A DNA stretch of 64,000 nucleotides from Chionoecetes opilio. Lineage: Eukaryota > Arthropoda > Malacostraca > Decapoda > Majidae. The stretch covers positions 72,501 through 136,500 of the forward strand of contig JACEEZ010013848.1 of NCBI GenBank assembly GCA_016584305.1, in the 5' to 3' direction. Made by a program: the position numbers and the translations under genes. This document shows, one piece after another, positions 22,230 through 32,923 of the stretch; position 1 is the first letter of the stretch, and each line of letters opens with the position of its first letter. Below the pieces are notes generated by a model that was given only the letters and a program-made list of their open reading frames with translations, was not told the DNA's origin and did no database searches.

Positions 22230-22951
22230 AGCAGCATCATGATGGCGGAGAGCTCAAGTTCTTGATATTGTGTTGTTTAGTAGGGGCGGCTGGGCTGCGA
22301 GGAGGCCTTTGAGGAACCCTATGGGCCCTGGTGATGTCCTATGATGCTATCACAGGCGTGGTAGCTGAGCTGTCTTCTTAGGAAGGCACAGGTGAGGCGG
22401 CTGACAGCGTTTTGTCCTTGACAGGTAGGGCGGCAGAGTCAGGCGGGGCGGCCCGCTGGCCCACTGGTGGCCACCTGCCAGCAGGTTGGGCAGGGTTTTA
22501 CGCATATTACTCGTTATTATACATCGTAGTGATTATGATGAGCTGTTATATACATGTGTCATTATTTAGGTCAGTGTAGCACCGCGTGTCACCTTAAATA
22601 AGGGTGATTTAAAGATGTTATGATGAGGTGACGACTGGCGGGGCACTGAGTGACGGAGAAACATTCTTGCCGCCGTTGCCACCCCGTAATACTAATATTC
22701 ACTATTTTAACCCACATACACACCTACCACTAAACCACTAGCACCACAGGCTCCTTCCTTGTATATTTTAATATCTGATACATTAAAACTCCTTAAAAAC
22801 CTAAGCTTTCCAAAATAAAACGAGAAAAATTATGTTGAGTTGATAATTCGGCGGGCGATAAGTGGTCTGGCATGCCATTCTTGCCCGCAAATTTGTGTCG
22901 CGAATGGAGTCCAGTAAATCTAAAATCCGTTAAATCGAGGGTCGACTGTAC
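22230..22951 (-). mobile_element. D/R-family pogo-type MITE copy
   Basis: The right end CGAGGGTCGACTG before TA (22952) is the inverse of the D-type end. The interior matches D and copy A: TTATTTAGGTCAGTGTAGCA, AAATAAGGGTGATTTAAAGA and the R repeat at 22300-22400. The left end is not clear. Confidence 0.55.
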
Positions 22952-23301
22952 AGTTGAAACTAAAAAGATTTTGTGAAACCACTTTTAGTACTTAGCAGTC
23001 AAATATTAGAGTAAATCAGGATTTCCTGGCATTCAGTAACAAACTTAGGTTCAATAAAAATCTTTGTGTATGCGGCCCACTGACGTCATTATTTCACCAA
23101 CCATTTCTCAATCCATTACTTGGTCTGGCCAAGACTGGCTGCAGCCATGGCAACCATAGTGCGGTAGACATGGTTGGGTCATGATAGACATGTTTGTGCA
23201 GATATACAAGACGTGATTGCCGTAAAACTTTGTAGCTTGATACCGAGGGTTGAGGTACATTTCAGGGGAGGCGGTGGCCTTCTCCTATTACGGACCAGCA
23301 C

Positions 23302-24057
23302 TGGGCTCTGTCACGCTGGACTAGAACCCTCCTAGGGAGAGACAAGGAGAGGTATGTCAGGAGTCTCGCTGAGGAAGTCCAGGGCCATTTGAACGCTAAT
23401 GACCTCCGATCCGCCTACCGAGCCCTGAAGAAGCTTCGTTCCAAGTTTCCATCTCGGGCGAGTGCTATCTGAGCAGCAGATAGGCGCCTCGTGTCGGACA
23501 TGTATCGGCAGATGGCTCTTTAGACTGAGTACTTTGGGCAGTTGTTCACGATGGACCCTTCAATTGAGCAGCTTCACACCACTGGATTACGGGCAGTGGA
23601 TGCTGATCCTCCCATTGACGAAACCGCACCCACTCTTGACGAAGTCAGAGACGCTGTAGCAAAGTTGAGGGGTGGAAAGGCAGCTGGTGTTTGTAATATC
23701 AGTGCGGAGCTGCTCAAAGCTGGGGGTGAGGCCCATTCCTCTTGACTGGCAAAGGGGGCTGGTCATCCCTATCTGGAAAGGGAAAGGGGACCGTCAGGAC
23801 TGAAACAATTACCGCGGTATTACATTGCTCAGCGTGCCAGGCAAGGTGCTTGACCATCTATTGCTGACATGGATCCGCAGCCATCTGCTGAAGCATCAGA
23901 GACCTCAGCAGTCTGGGCTCATGCCTGGTAAGTCAACAATGGACCATATCCTAGCGCTTAGTATCCTTGTGGAACGCCAACGTGAGCTTCGACAGGGGAT
24001 GCTTGCAGCCTATGTTGATCTCAAGAAAGCGTTTGACTCAGTGCATCGTGAGTCATG
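23302..24057 (+). pseudogene. RTE-like LINE fragment (copy L1)
   Basis: It corresponds to 60090-60890 of copy L3. It encodes the linker before the RT (AVAKLRGGKAAGV) and the RT fingers (SVPGKVLDHLLL, QQSGLMPGKST, AYVDLKKAFDSVHRES), then stops abruptly before the catalytic FADD region. About 50 bp of the RT entry region is deleted near 23735, and frames shift. It is a dead fragment, 5' and 3' truncated, ending 174 bp upstream of a NAT10 exon in the same orientation. Confidence 0.85.
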
Positions 24058-24231
24058 GATCTTATTTAGGATAATCTGCTTTAAATATGAATTTTTACTT
24101 CAAGTGAGAAATTACAAAAATAATTTAATATCCTCTATTATGAAATTTTTAAGAAATCCTTTTGCTCTGCCACAAATGGTGCCTGACAAGCTAGATAGTG
24201 TTAAGATAGTAAAACTTTTTTTTTCTTCCAG

Positions 24232-24353
24232 GTTTTGATGCTCTTGAGTATGAGGAGCAGAGTGATTATGAGATTATCCAGTCCACCAATCCAGAATTCA
24301 GTGGCGCAGTGGTGCGCATTAATGTATTCAGAGACTATCGACAGACAGTACAG
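24232..24353 (+). CDS. NAT10: NAT10 internal exon a (helicase module)
   Basis: A pyrimidine-rich tract and AG (24230-24231) precede this exon, and GTAAGG follows at 24354. It starts with two bases completing a Gly codon, then encodes FDALEYEEQSDYEIIQS and FRDYRQTVQ, matching the conserved stretch of the RNA cytidine acetyltransferase NAT10 just before the Walker B motif. NAT10 uses ATP and acetyl-CoA to make N4-acetylcytidine in 18S rRNA and tRNA, mainly in the nucleolus. The frame is clean and joins in phase to the exon at 31643. The preceding exon, which should carry Walker A, was not found upstream. Confidence 0.93.
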
Positions 24354-24689
24354 GTAAGGAACATACAATCATCATTCCGGGATGGCTTAATCAAGACACG
24401 GTTTATACTTGCAAAACTTAAAAATTGTTTCTGTACTATTTGTGGGTTTTTTTCAGACATTTGTAGAGACTAGAAAGCAAAATATTTTCCAGATTCATCG
24501 TGTTTCTGCTTAGGATTTACACTCATGTTTATAATATTTATGATAAAGAATCTGAATATGATAATGGTAATAATGATACATTTGATTTTAACAAGGCTCT
24601 CTCCCAAACTTGTGGGATGTCACAAATATAGAGCACTTTGCTCTGAAAATAGTACTCTATGCAATTTGTTATTTGTTCATATTAAATGT

Positions 24690-25110
24690 ACAAAATAATG
24701 ACGCATTGATCATAACAATGTTTACTCTATCCCATTGAGAAATTAAAGCAAGATCGGAAGTCAGGCACTCTGTGGCATATGTACGTGAATACTTATGATC
24801 AAACCACCTTAGGGTGCTGTGCTTCACCCTTTCAACCACTCCACATTTCATCCCTTCATCCCTACATGACATACCAAACATGTTATACACACTTTGATTA
24901 CTTTCACCATTCATTCTTCTCTCACCACTAGTACTTTTCAAGTAACTCATTTCAACTCCTTAGATCCTTAACCTTTGTCTTTTATTCCACACCCAAGTCT
25001 CACTTGTATATGTAATTGTTGGTACAATTATTGCATCTCTTAGACCCTCTTTTACCTCCATCATCCATGCTCACAGTCCTTCCTTTCACCATATGTCAAA
25101 GAGATCCAAT
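24690..25110 (-). pseudogene. LINE RT C-terminal fragment
   Basis: Minus-strand reading gives ETWVWNKRQRLRI, MSYLKSTSGERRMNGESN, NMFGMSCRDEGMKCGVVE and VKHSTLRWFDH. This is the post-RT C-terminal region of a non-LTR retrotransposon family widespread in arthropods. The pieces at 57060-57372 and 63686-64000 appear to be other parts of the same family. Stops and a frameshift are present. Confidence 0.7.
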
Positions 25111-25177
25111 CACATTCCTCCCTTGCAGGGCTCTTTCTCTCGTCTCATCTTGGTTGCTATGCTTGCGCATTATCGAA

Positions 25178-27510
25178 CCAATCAATCAATCAATCATTGG
25201 GGGCATACAACGGGGGGCGCGTCTCCTCGCCCATCCTACGACGCCACTCTCGGGGGTCACAACGCACGAGTCCCCATGCAGGCTCCATTACCATACCAAG
25301 CAACTCTCAACAGGAAACATCAACTTGCCCCAGCCACGAGCCTTGTGGACGCCCCCCTTAAGGCGGCATCACACTAGCACTTTTTCCGTCTAGTTAGACG
25401 ATCTCCGTTGTTTTTTTCTCGCTCTGACTAGTTAGTCCGTCTGAATCAGTCAGTCTGAGTCAGACGATCGTGATCGTCTTCATATGGAAAGTTGAAGACA
25501 ACCTTCATAGTCAAATCAAAATCCATAGTGATTACTTTAAAGATATTCGATATAAATTAGTAATTTTTTGTCAAATTATAATTCAATACATTTGAAAGTA
25601 TTAAAAATATTCAACTGACTATTGTACATGTAGATACATTTAAAAGCCGGTTCTATATAACAGCCAACAGTCTCTCACATGACTCGATTGTTGTTCTTCT
25701 TCTTGTGACCTTTTCTGTTTAGTATCGCTTTGTAGGTCGTCTGTCAAGCTCGTTGTGCTTCTTTTTCAAGACATACTCAAAATTTGTTTCTCACTTTTCA
25801 AGACTTCAACTTAAGATTATAGACGAAATGCTGTGGACACGTAGCTCAGAAGAATTTCTCGTTGAATGCATACGCGTGGCCACCCAAGCTTGTCTCTGGG
25901 ACCACAGATCAGACTTGTACACCAAGAAGGCCTTGATATTCTAGGTCTTATCTAGGTCTTATTATATCTAGGTCGATATTAGGTCTACTATTGATAAATA
26001 ATACACATAATTAAGTGTATACCAGCAATAGCTTGCCCTGGCGTCGGAGCCATGTTTGTTTACAGTCGAAGGAACAGCTGACTGGTAGTGCAGGCGAACG
26101 ATTGTGTGTGTGTGACGGCTTGCAGTCAGAAAATTGTTAGTTATTAGAAAGTTGCTGGAAAAAACTAGAGGGAAAAAGTGCTTGTGTGACGGCGCCTTTA
26201 GCCTCCTCCACGCCGGATTGTCTCCTACAGATACAACTTGGTGGAAAGGATCGGTTTCAGGGTAGCGTGCCACATGCCCATATAGCTGAAGTTGGTGTTG
26301 ACGGACTATGCAGGTAATAGGCCTCAATTCAGTCTCACAGTGCAATCGCTGCTTGACATGTAATCATCCCAGTGATACCCCATGATTCTGCGAAGACACT
26401 TATTACCAAAGGCATCGATTCGCTTCTTCAAGTCGCTATTTGGTGTCCATGTCTCACAGCCATAGAGTAAGAAAGGGATCACAAGCGACTTGAAGATCTG
26501 GATCTTTGTCCTTCTGCACAGGTATCGATAACGCCAAATACTCGTGCTGAGCGAATTCATAACACCGTGGGCTATGTCAATCCGCCGTAAGACTTCTTGA
26601 CGTAACCCGCTTTCATTCTGAACTGCGCTACCAAGGTATGTAAAACTTTACAAGATCTCAATGTCCTCGCCGCACGCATGAACTGACTGTACTGTTTCAT
26701 CTAGTAAACCTCCAAACACCTGGACCTTGGTCTTGAGCCAGGAGACCTCAAATCCCTAAGGCTTTGCCTCCTCGTGCTGCACCTCGAGAGCCATCACCAA
26801 AACTTCCAGCGACTCAGCTAAGATTTCTGTATCATCGGCAAAAACAAGATCAATGATCTTGGTGTTGCCGAGGGAGGCTCTATCATCACTTTGATCTACA
26901 ACTTTGTCCAATAGCCAGTCCATACAAGTGTTGAAAAGTGATGGGGCAAGGGCGCACCCTTGCCTCACTCCTGTATTCACAGGAAAAAAGCTGGATACAC
27001 CTCCCCCACACTTCACAGCACTCTCAGTCCCAGAGTACAGACCAGTCATCAAACCAATAGTCCTTGCAGGAATCCCATGAAGTCGCAGAAGATCTCAGAG
27101 TGACTCACGATGCACTGAGTCAAACGCCTTCTTGAGATCAACATAGGCTGCAAGCAACCCCTGTCGAAACTCACGTCGGCGTTCCACCGTGACACGAAGC
27201 GCTAGGATACGGTCCGTTGTTGACCTACCAGGCGTGAACCCAGACTGCTGAGGTCTCTGATGTTTCAGCAGATGACTGCGGATCCGTGTCAGCAATAGAT
27301 GGGCAAGCATTTTGCCTGGCTCGCTGAGCAGTGTAATACCATGGTAATTGTTGCAGTCCTGACGGTTCCCTTTCCCTTTCCAGATAAGGATGATCAGCCA
27401 CCTTTTCAAGTCAGTAGGAATGGTACCTGATTGCCACACGGCAGTCAGGACAGCATGCAACCCGCGAATCATGGCCTCACCCCCCAGCTTTGAGGAGCTC
27501 TATACTGAGA
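25178..27510 (-). mobile_element. RTE-like LINE (copy L2), split by a MITE
   Basis: On the minus strand from 27510 down, it encodes RT fingers (TLLSEPGKMLAHLLL, QQSGFTPGRSTTDRI), AYVDLKKAFDSVHRES, VRQGCALAPSLFN, LVFADDTEIL (the FADD at 26831-26842) and CRRTKIQIFKSLVIPFLLYGC, then a C-terminal AFGNKCLRRIMGY. It ends in an (ATTG)n tail near 25178-25196, as copy L3 does. It is 5' truncated. A MITE at 25361-26197 interrupts the 3' part. Several frameshifts remove activity. Confidence 0.88.
25361..26197. mobile_element. 837-bp MITE with TTA target duplication
   Basis: The ends AGGCGGCATCACACTAGCAC and (inverted) AGGCGCCGTCACACAAGCAC match over about 35 bp, and TTA lies on both sides (25358-25360 and 26198-26200). 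The host is LINE copy L2. The uninterrupted L3 sequence at 61790-61805 shows the empty site, so the insertion is certain. A 3-bp TTA/TAA duplication suggests PIF/Harbinger, but no transposase is present. Part of the interior (25680-25760) recurs inverted at 54790-54870. Confidence 0.88.
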
Positions 27511-27965
27511 GCTTCACACGTGTTGTTTTTTCTTGCGCCTTAGGCATGGTGAACGACAGCCTAACAGACAGACAGCTCACAACACAACAAAAATAGTTAA
27601 CAGGAGCAACGAATGTACTTCCAAACATCGCAGGAGCAGAAGTAGAATTGAGGTGGCGGCGCGGCGGGGGTCTTTGTTTACATAGGGCGCTGGTCCACGT
27701 TCACCGACATGTGCACTAATGGAAAATCATTCTCCATTACGGAAAATTCCGTTATTGGGAATTTTTATAACGGAATGGAATTTTTCCGCTATATAGAATT
27801 CCGTTATAAGAAGTTTTCAATGTAAATAAATTAAGACCTTTTTTGGTGTCTGACAGGCAAACAGGCCTGTTTTCTTCACTCACCCAACATAGTTAGAGAA
27901 AACTATTTATAAACTTTTGTTACTTATAGAAAATTATGTATATGAGGGCTAACGGCAATATAGTA

Positions 27966-28740
27966 CAGGGAGGTCCCGTTATACGAGCATTCGGTATACG
28001 AGAATCCGATGATACGAGAGGTGTAAATTAGGGTCTATTTTCAATATACGAGATCGAAAATCCAATGATACGACATTCAAACTGGGGTGAGTAAAATTAT
28101 CAAGTTCAAAATGCACGCCCTACCACTCCCGGGCTGGACAAAGGGGGATTTGGTTGACCCCAGTGAGGTCACCCCTAGCAAGCCGTGACCTGAAGGGTAA
28201 TTAAGCATATGGCGCGGCCTGACATTTAGGGGTAATTAGCAGGCGTGCGGCCCCAACCTTGGGACCGCAGTCAGGTCACCCCTAGCAAGGCGTGACCTGA
28301 AGGGTAATTAAGCATATGGCACGGCCTGACCTTTAGGGGTAATTAGCCAGGTGTGCGGCCCCAACCTTGGGACCACTACACTACCTTCTCTTGTATCACG
28401 CGGTGTCCCCTACAGTACAACGTCTTTTTTGCTTGTTATGCTTGTTTTATGTTTAATTAATGTGCAGTTATGTTATTTTGTGTGCTATTTTCTCTTTCAG
28501 AATGTTTTTTCTACAGAATAGGTAGTACAGTGTGGGTAATATAGACGCTGTGTGTTTGTTGTTTGCTATAGTTTATTTTAGCTTGAAAAACATGTCTTTT
28601 TTTTCTTTTTCTTTTTTAATTAATGGGGTCCTGGAACCAAACCTACATTTTACCATTAGTTATGTGTTTCGTTATACGAGATTTCGCTTTACGAGTATGC
28701 CAGGTGGAACCTAACTGCTCGTATCTTCGGGACCTCCCTG
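27966..28740 (-). mobile_element. pogo-type MITE, GGGAGGTCCCG family, copy C
   Basis: The ends CAGGGAGGTCCCGTTATA and CGGGACCTCCCTG are flanked by TA (27964-27965 and 28741-28742). It matches copy B in reverse. The short repeat GGGACCGCAGTCAGGTCACC with CCCTAGCAAG-CGTGACC occurs twice inside (near 28150 and 28260), so this copy has a small tandem duplication. Confidence 0.85.
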
Positions 28741-28868
28741 TACTTAATTGTCTATGAACACTACGTGTTTATTAAAAAGATCAAACCTTTTACTTACAGA
28801 AAATTTTGTTTCACTTATAGCCGTTGCAGTTAAAGTGAGGGTTTTCAGTAACCTAACCATGATATTAA

Positions 28869-30057
28869 GGGGATCGTCCACCACAAATTTTTGATGAATT
28901 TTTGAAAAAATTGAAATATTCAGAAAAAAATCCCCAGGCTCCGGCACCTTTCCTCTTGTATGTGAAGAAATTTTGCAGCAAAATTAGAAAAAATAATGAG
29001 TTATAGCTCTTTTTCTGAACCCACCTATCCCCCCGATACGCTCTGCTCTGCGGTACGTGCATTTTATTCCACAAAGTTACTTTATTTTTACTACAAATGG
29101 GAAAAATCGCTCCCAAATGGCATTCACTGGTATCTAGAGACTACCCGGCGACTCTGCTGAGGGGCGTATAAATAGTGTGAGCTGAGTGAAGGCCTCAGTA
29201 TTCGTGACAAAACAGGGAGTGGAACTGTTTGTTGGTTTTTTTCATACTTTTGCTGCTTGTTGCTTTTTTTTTCTTTTTCTTGTACTTAGCTCTTACATAC
29301 CTTCCTGTACTTTACTCAAGGCATCATGGGGAAAGTCATGTATCCGGAGGTTTTTAAGTTATGAAAACCTGGCAAAATTGAGAGAAGTTGTGTTTTCTGA
29401 TACTTTTGCGTATTGCAAATAATACCTTTCAGTAGGGGGGGTCCAGTTACCAGATGCAATTTATAGACTTAAAAATGCCATTTGAATGCCATAGAATGCA
29501 TCAAGATTGATGCATAATAAATACCTATATATTGGGGCTCCTCAAATGGGACCAAAGTCAAATAAAATATAAAAAAATATTGAAAGGCCAATATCTCAAA
29601 ACTGCAAGTTCTGATATTTTTCATAATTTCTCTGTCACTATTTGAAGGATTGAAATGGGTTATGCATCATTAAAAAGAAAAGAAGATGCAATTTTTTGGC
29701 TGATTCTTTTTTTTATTGAAGGATAATTATTTCATATATTGAAATTATTTTCTAGACAAGGCCAAAAAAAAAATCCCACTAAAGCGAAGAAAAAAATTTA
29801 AAATTTGGTCATAGCCGTATATTTTTTTGGCAATTATATAAACAATATCTGAGATTTTTTCCATCAAAATTGGTAAAGAAATAATTTCAAAATATGGACT
29901 TTTTTTTCTTCCCAAAAAATAATTGTATTAATGAAAAAAAAATATTACAGGTCGAATGACATAAAACTTAGCTATGATTATTACACTATAAGTATACATA
30001 ACATATAGTAAAATAATCAAAATCCGCCTATAAATAAAATACCCGCGGACGATTCCC
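28869..30057. mobile_element. TTAA-flanked MITE I
   Basis: The ends GGGGATCGTCC and (inverted) GGGAATCGTCC are short imperfect TIRs bordered by TTAA at 28865-28868 and 30058-30061. The AT-rich interior has no transposase. TTAA duplication is used by piggyBac and Kolobok elements. The family resembles MITE J (30270-31483) at its ends. Confidence 0.7.
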
Positions 30058-30061
30058 TTAA

Positions 30062-30265
30062 CCCTTTCATGCCCAGATCTTTCCTTGGCTATATAAAGTT
30101 GTCTGTAGGTAGCCATAAAATTATAAAAAGTGACTGAATATACCAAATGAACTAGTGGACAAGGATTCTAAACCGGTCATATCTATAAAATATTGCTTAT
30201 ATTAACTAAAAATGGTCTAATGGCAGCCAAAATACAATGAAAATTACGTTCTGGGTCTCAAGGGG
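30062..30265. mobile_element. Small TTAA-flanked MITE K
   Basis: CCCTTTCATGCCCAGA and its imperfect inverse (TCTGGGTCTCAAGGGG) form the ends, with TTAA on both sides (30058-30061 and 30266-30269) shared with the neighbouring MITEs I and J. A second partial copy of its right half is at 45795-45920, ending CTGGGTCTCAAGGTGTTAA. Confidence 0.65.
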
Positions 30266-30269
30266 TTAA

Positions 30270-31483
30270 GGGGAACGTCCGGCTGGAATTGGATATGCCA
30301 TATCTACATTAAATATGCGTGAATCACTGTGATATTTATGTTATGAAGTAGTGACAACATGTACATCAATATTAGACCCCAAGCCCCTTACTAGCCCCCC
30401 TCCTTTCCGTGCCTTTTCACCCCTTGCTAAATCTTCAGAGCGCTATTTCTCCATTATTATATCCCCCCCCTCTTCAACATTTTATGGCTAAGACACATCG
30501 TGGTGGTGTTCATTTCTCCGTTACAATATTTTTTGATATTGGCCTATTGTGATTTATTTTATTTTTTTTCATTTTTTTTTCTTTTTTTTGACAAAAAAAA
30601 TCAAACAAAAATCACAGTTCATAGATATATAAAAAAAAACATTACGGTCCATTGAAGAGCAATGATTGTTCTTGCTCTTAGTTTTGTTTCAATGAAATCA
30701 ACCAAACACTTGCTGAGAAATAGAATTTTGAACATAGAAAACTTATGTTTTGACATACGGGTTGATGAAGTTTGTCCATCGATCGCACACCTGTAATGGC
30801 AAAACATGAAGTCATTTCAGGTATACTTTATATATTTTTAGGATTATTTGCATCTTGATAAGAAATTCACATGTATTTATAGCAAATCAGGCTCCTAGTC
30901 CCCCCTGCCCTCCCTCAAGACAAGGTATTATCTCTTCAGAGTTGCCCAGACTCCTCACTGGCTAGGAAAATTATGTGAACTTAGAAGTCACCAGGTGCAT
31001 AGTCTCCTGATGTTTGTTCTCTCTTTTTGGCCTTGTGTTGTAGCTTGCCTTTGCTGTGCCTTTTTCTTTCTTTATCTTGTTGTGAGAGGGATTTTCATAG
31101 TGCCTTCGAGTTGACTTTGAAAGATTTCAGCAGACTTGCCTTCTGATAACCGAAGTTAATATCCAATATTGCTGACTGCAACAAACAATAGTCTTTTGAA
31201 GCCAACAAAACTTAGCTTTCCGTGCACATGACCACATCTTGCTGTGGAAGCTCTCATTTGCATTCTATGTCAGTCCACAGACTTATCTCTCCAGGATGTC
31301 GCACGATGTAGGGGGGTAGGGTGGGGAAAATCATCTATAACTATTGAACCATAAGGAATTTTGTGCTAAAACTTCAGAATTATACAGAATTATACTACTA
31401 AAGGTGTTGCCATTGCTCAGGAATTTTTTCAGTATTTTACATTTTTTCCCGATTATTTTCGTATTTCTAGCTGGACGCTCCCC
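30270..31483. mobile_element. TTAA-flanked MITE J
   Basis: The left end GGGGAACGTCCGGCTGG and the inverted right end GGGGAGCGTCCAGCTAG match well, with TTAA at 30266-30269 and 31484-31487. The end sequence is close to that of MITE I, suggesting one source transposase. No coding region is present. Confidence 0.75.
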
Positions 31484-31642
31484 TTAAGTGAGGTTGAACT
31501 GTATTTTGAAAAATGCTTTGCTATCAGAGAACTATTGTGATTGTTGAAAGCTGAATATTCTTGTGTACGTACTCTAAAATTAATCCTTTTTTATATTTGT
31601 AAGCTTTAAGTTATAAGGTTAACATGTTGCTCTCTTTCACAG

Positions 31643-31779
31643 TACATAGATCCATGTGATGCAGAAAAGTTGACCCATGCAGAGCTGGTGGTGGTGGATG
31701 AGGCAGCAGCCATACCATTGCCTCAGGTGAAGGCACTGATAGGTTCTTGCAATGCCATAATGGCATCAACTATCAATGG
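31643..31779 (+). CDS. NAT10: NAT10 internal exon b (Walker B)
   Basis: Acceptor CTCTTTCACAG ends at 31642, and donor GTGAGT starts at 31780. The exon encodes YIDPCDAEKLTHAELVVVDE and then AAAIPLPQVKAL and IMASTING. VVVDEAAA is the Walker B (DEAA) motif of the ATP-dependent RNA-helicase-like module of NAT10. The exon ends two bases into a Gly codon, completed by the C that begins the exon at 46944. The intron before it is 7.3 kb and the one after is 15.2 kb, both full of transposons. No indel or stop is seen. Confidence 0.95.
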
Positions 31780-32394
31780 GTGAGTTGCACTTAGAGGAAT
31801 CGCAAGAGAGGAATATAGTAAGCAATTTTTTCATAATTCTGGCCATCTTCTCAGTAGGTCATTTATCCTGAAACTTTGGACCAGGGTTGACTTGGATTTT
31901 AGATTCTGTCTTTTTAGCAATGCTCGATGTGAGCCACGATTAAAAAGTACTGAGACTACATCTATGAAAACCAGACAAAGCACCTGATTTAAATTTGGCC
32001 ACCATCCCCTTTGAAGCAGTTACCTTGTGGAGTGATACACCACTCTCAGTGCTCTTGCTATGATTGGAATGATCCCTTGGAGTCCGGTTCTGTAAGCATG
32101 TCAAGCACCATCTGCGATTCACGCTTCATCTCCTCCTTGGTCAAAATGACACACCATCATGTCTTGCTGTTCTTGTGTACATTACCCTCCCGAGTTTCAT
32201 GCTATGTGAGTTTTGCGATGCTCGAGTTTGGCGCCGAGTCCTAAATTCTTACCATCCCGACTTTCGCGCATTATCTCCCCGAGTTTCGCGCTGATTTCTA
32301 CACGGTTTTTTTTTGTGTGTGTATTTACCTACTTGTATTTACCTAGTTTTAACATACAGGAAAAGAGCTATTAGTGTGGTATGATGTGTATATC

Positions 32395-32810
32395 CGTGGG
32401 ATTTGAATGCCAAAATTGATTTTATTGATTTAACTGGTCATTTGGGGTCAAACTATTGGAAAATGATGGAGTTCAAATTTTCTGACCCCTCAACCCCCCT
32501 CTGGGGGGCCGTTCCATTTCGGGACCCCCCAGAACCGACTGAATTCCTAACTCTTCTAATAATGGACAGATTTCTATGATCTTAAGGTCGTTTTTGGGGT
32601 TTTAGCTGATGCTGAGTTCATTTGTCATGTTTTCGAGGCGACCGGAAATGCATATCATCGACTTCCTGTTATGTCAATGGCAAATTCAGGGTTAGTATCG
32701 TCATTATCATGGGAGAAATTCACCTATGCATGTAATACCTCTTTTTCATGTTTTTCAGGCACGATAAGATGACTGGTGACGTCTATTTTGCTTTCAGAAT
32801 GCCCTGTTAA
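32395..32810 (+). repeat. Left long terminal inverted repeat
   Basis: This is the reverse complement of 38565-38981. Shared blocks include GGATTTGAATGCCAAAATTG, CTTAAGGTCGTTTTTGGGGT, CGAGGCGACCGGAA and TGTTTTTCAGGCACGATAAG. Similarity weakens at the inner edge past 32775. Confidence 0.9.
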
Positions 32811-32923
32811 TAGTTAAGGATGAAAAAGTATATCATAGAATGTAAATCTATTGCTCAAGTTTCTTTGATATAGTATATCTTTTCAGGTTAGGCGCTGAGA
32901 TGCGGTGAATACGATCATCTACA

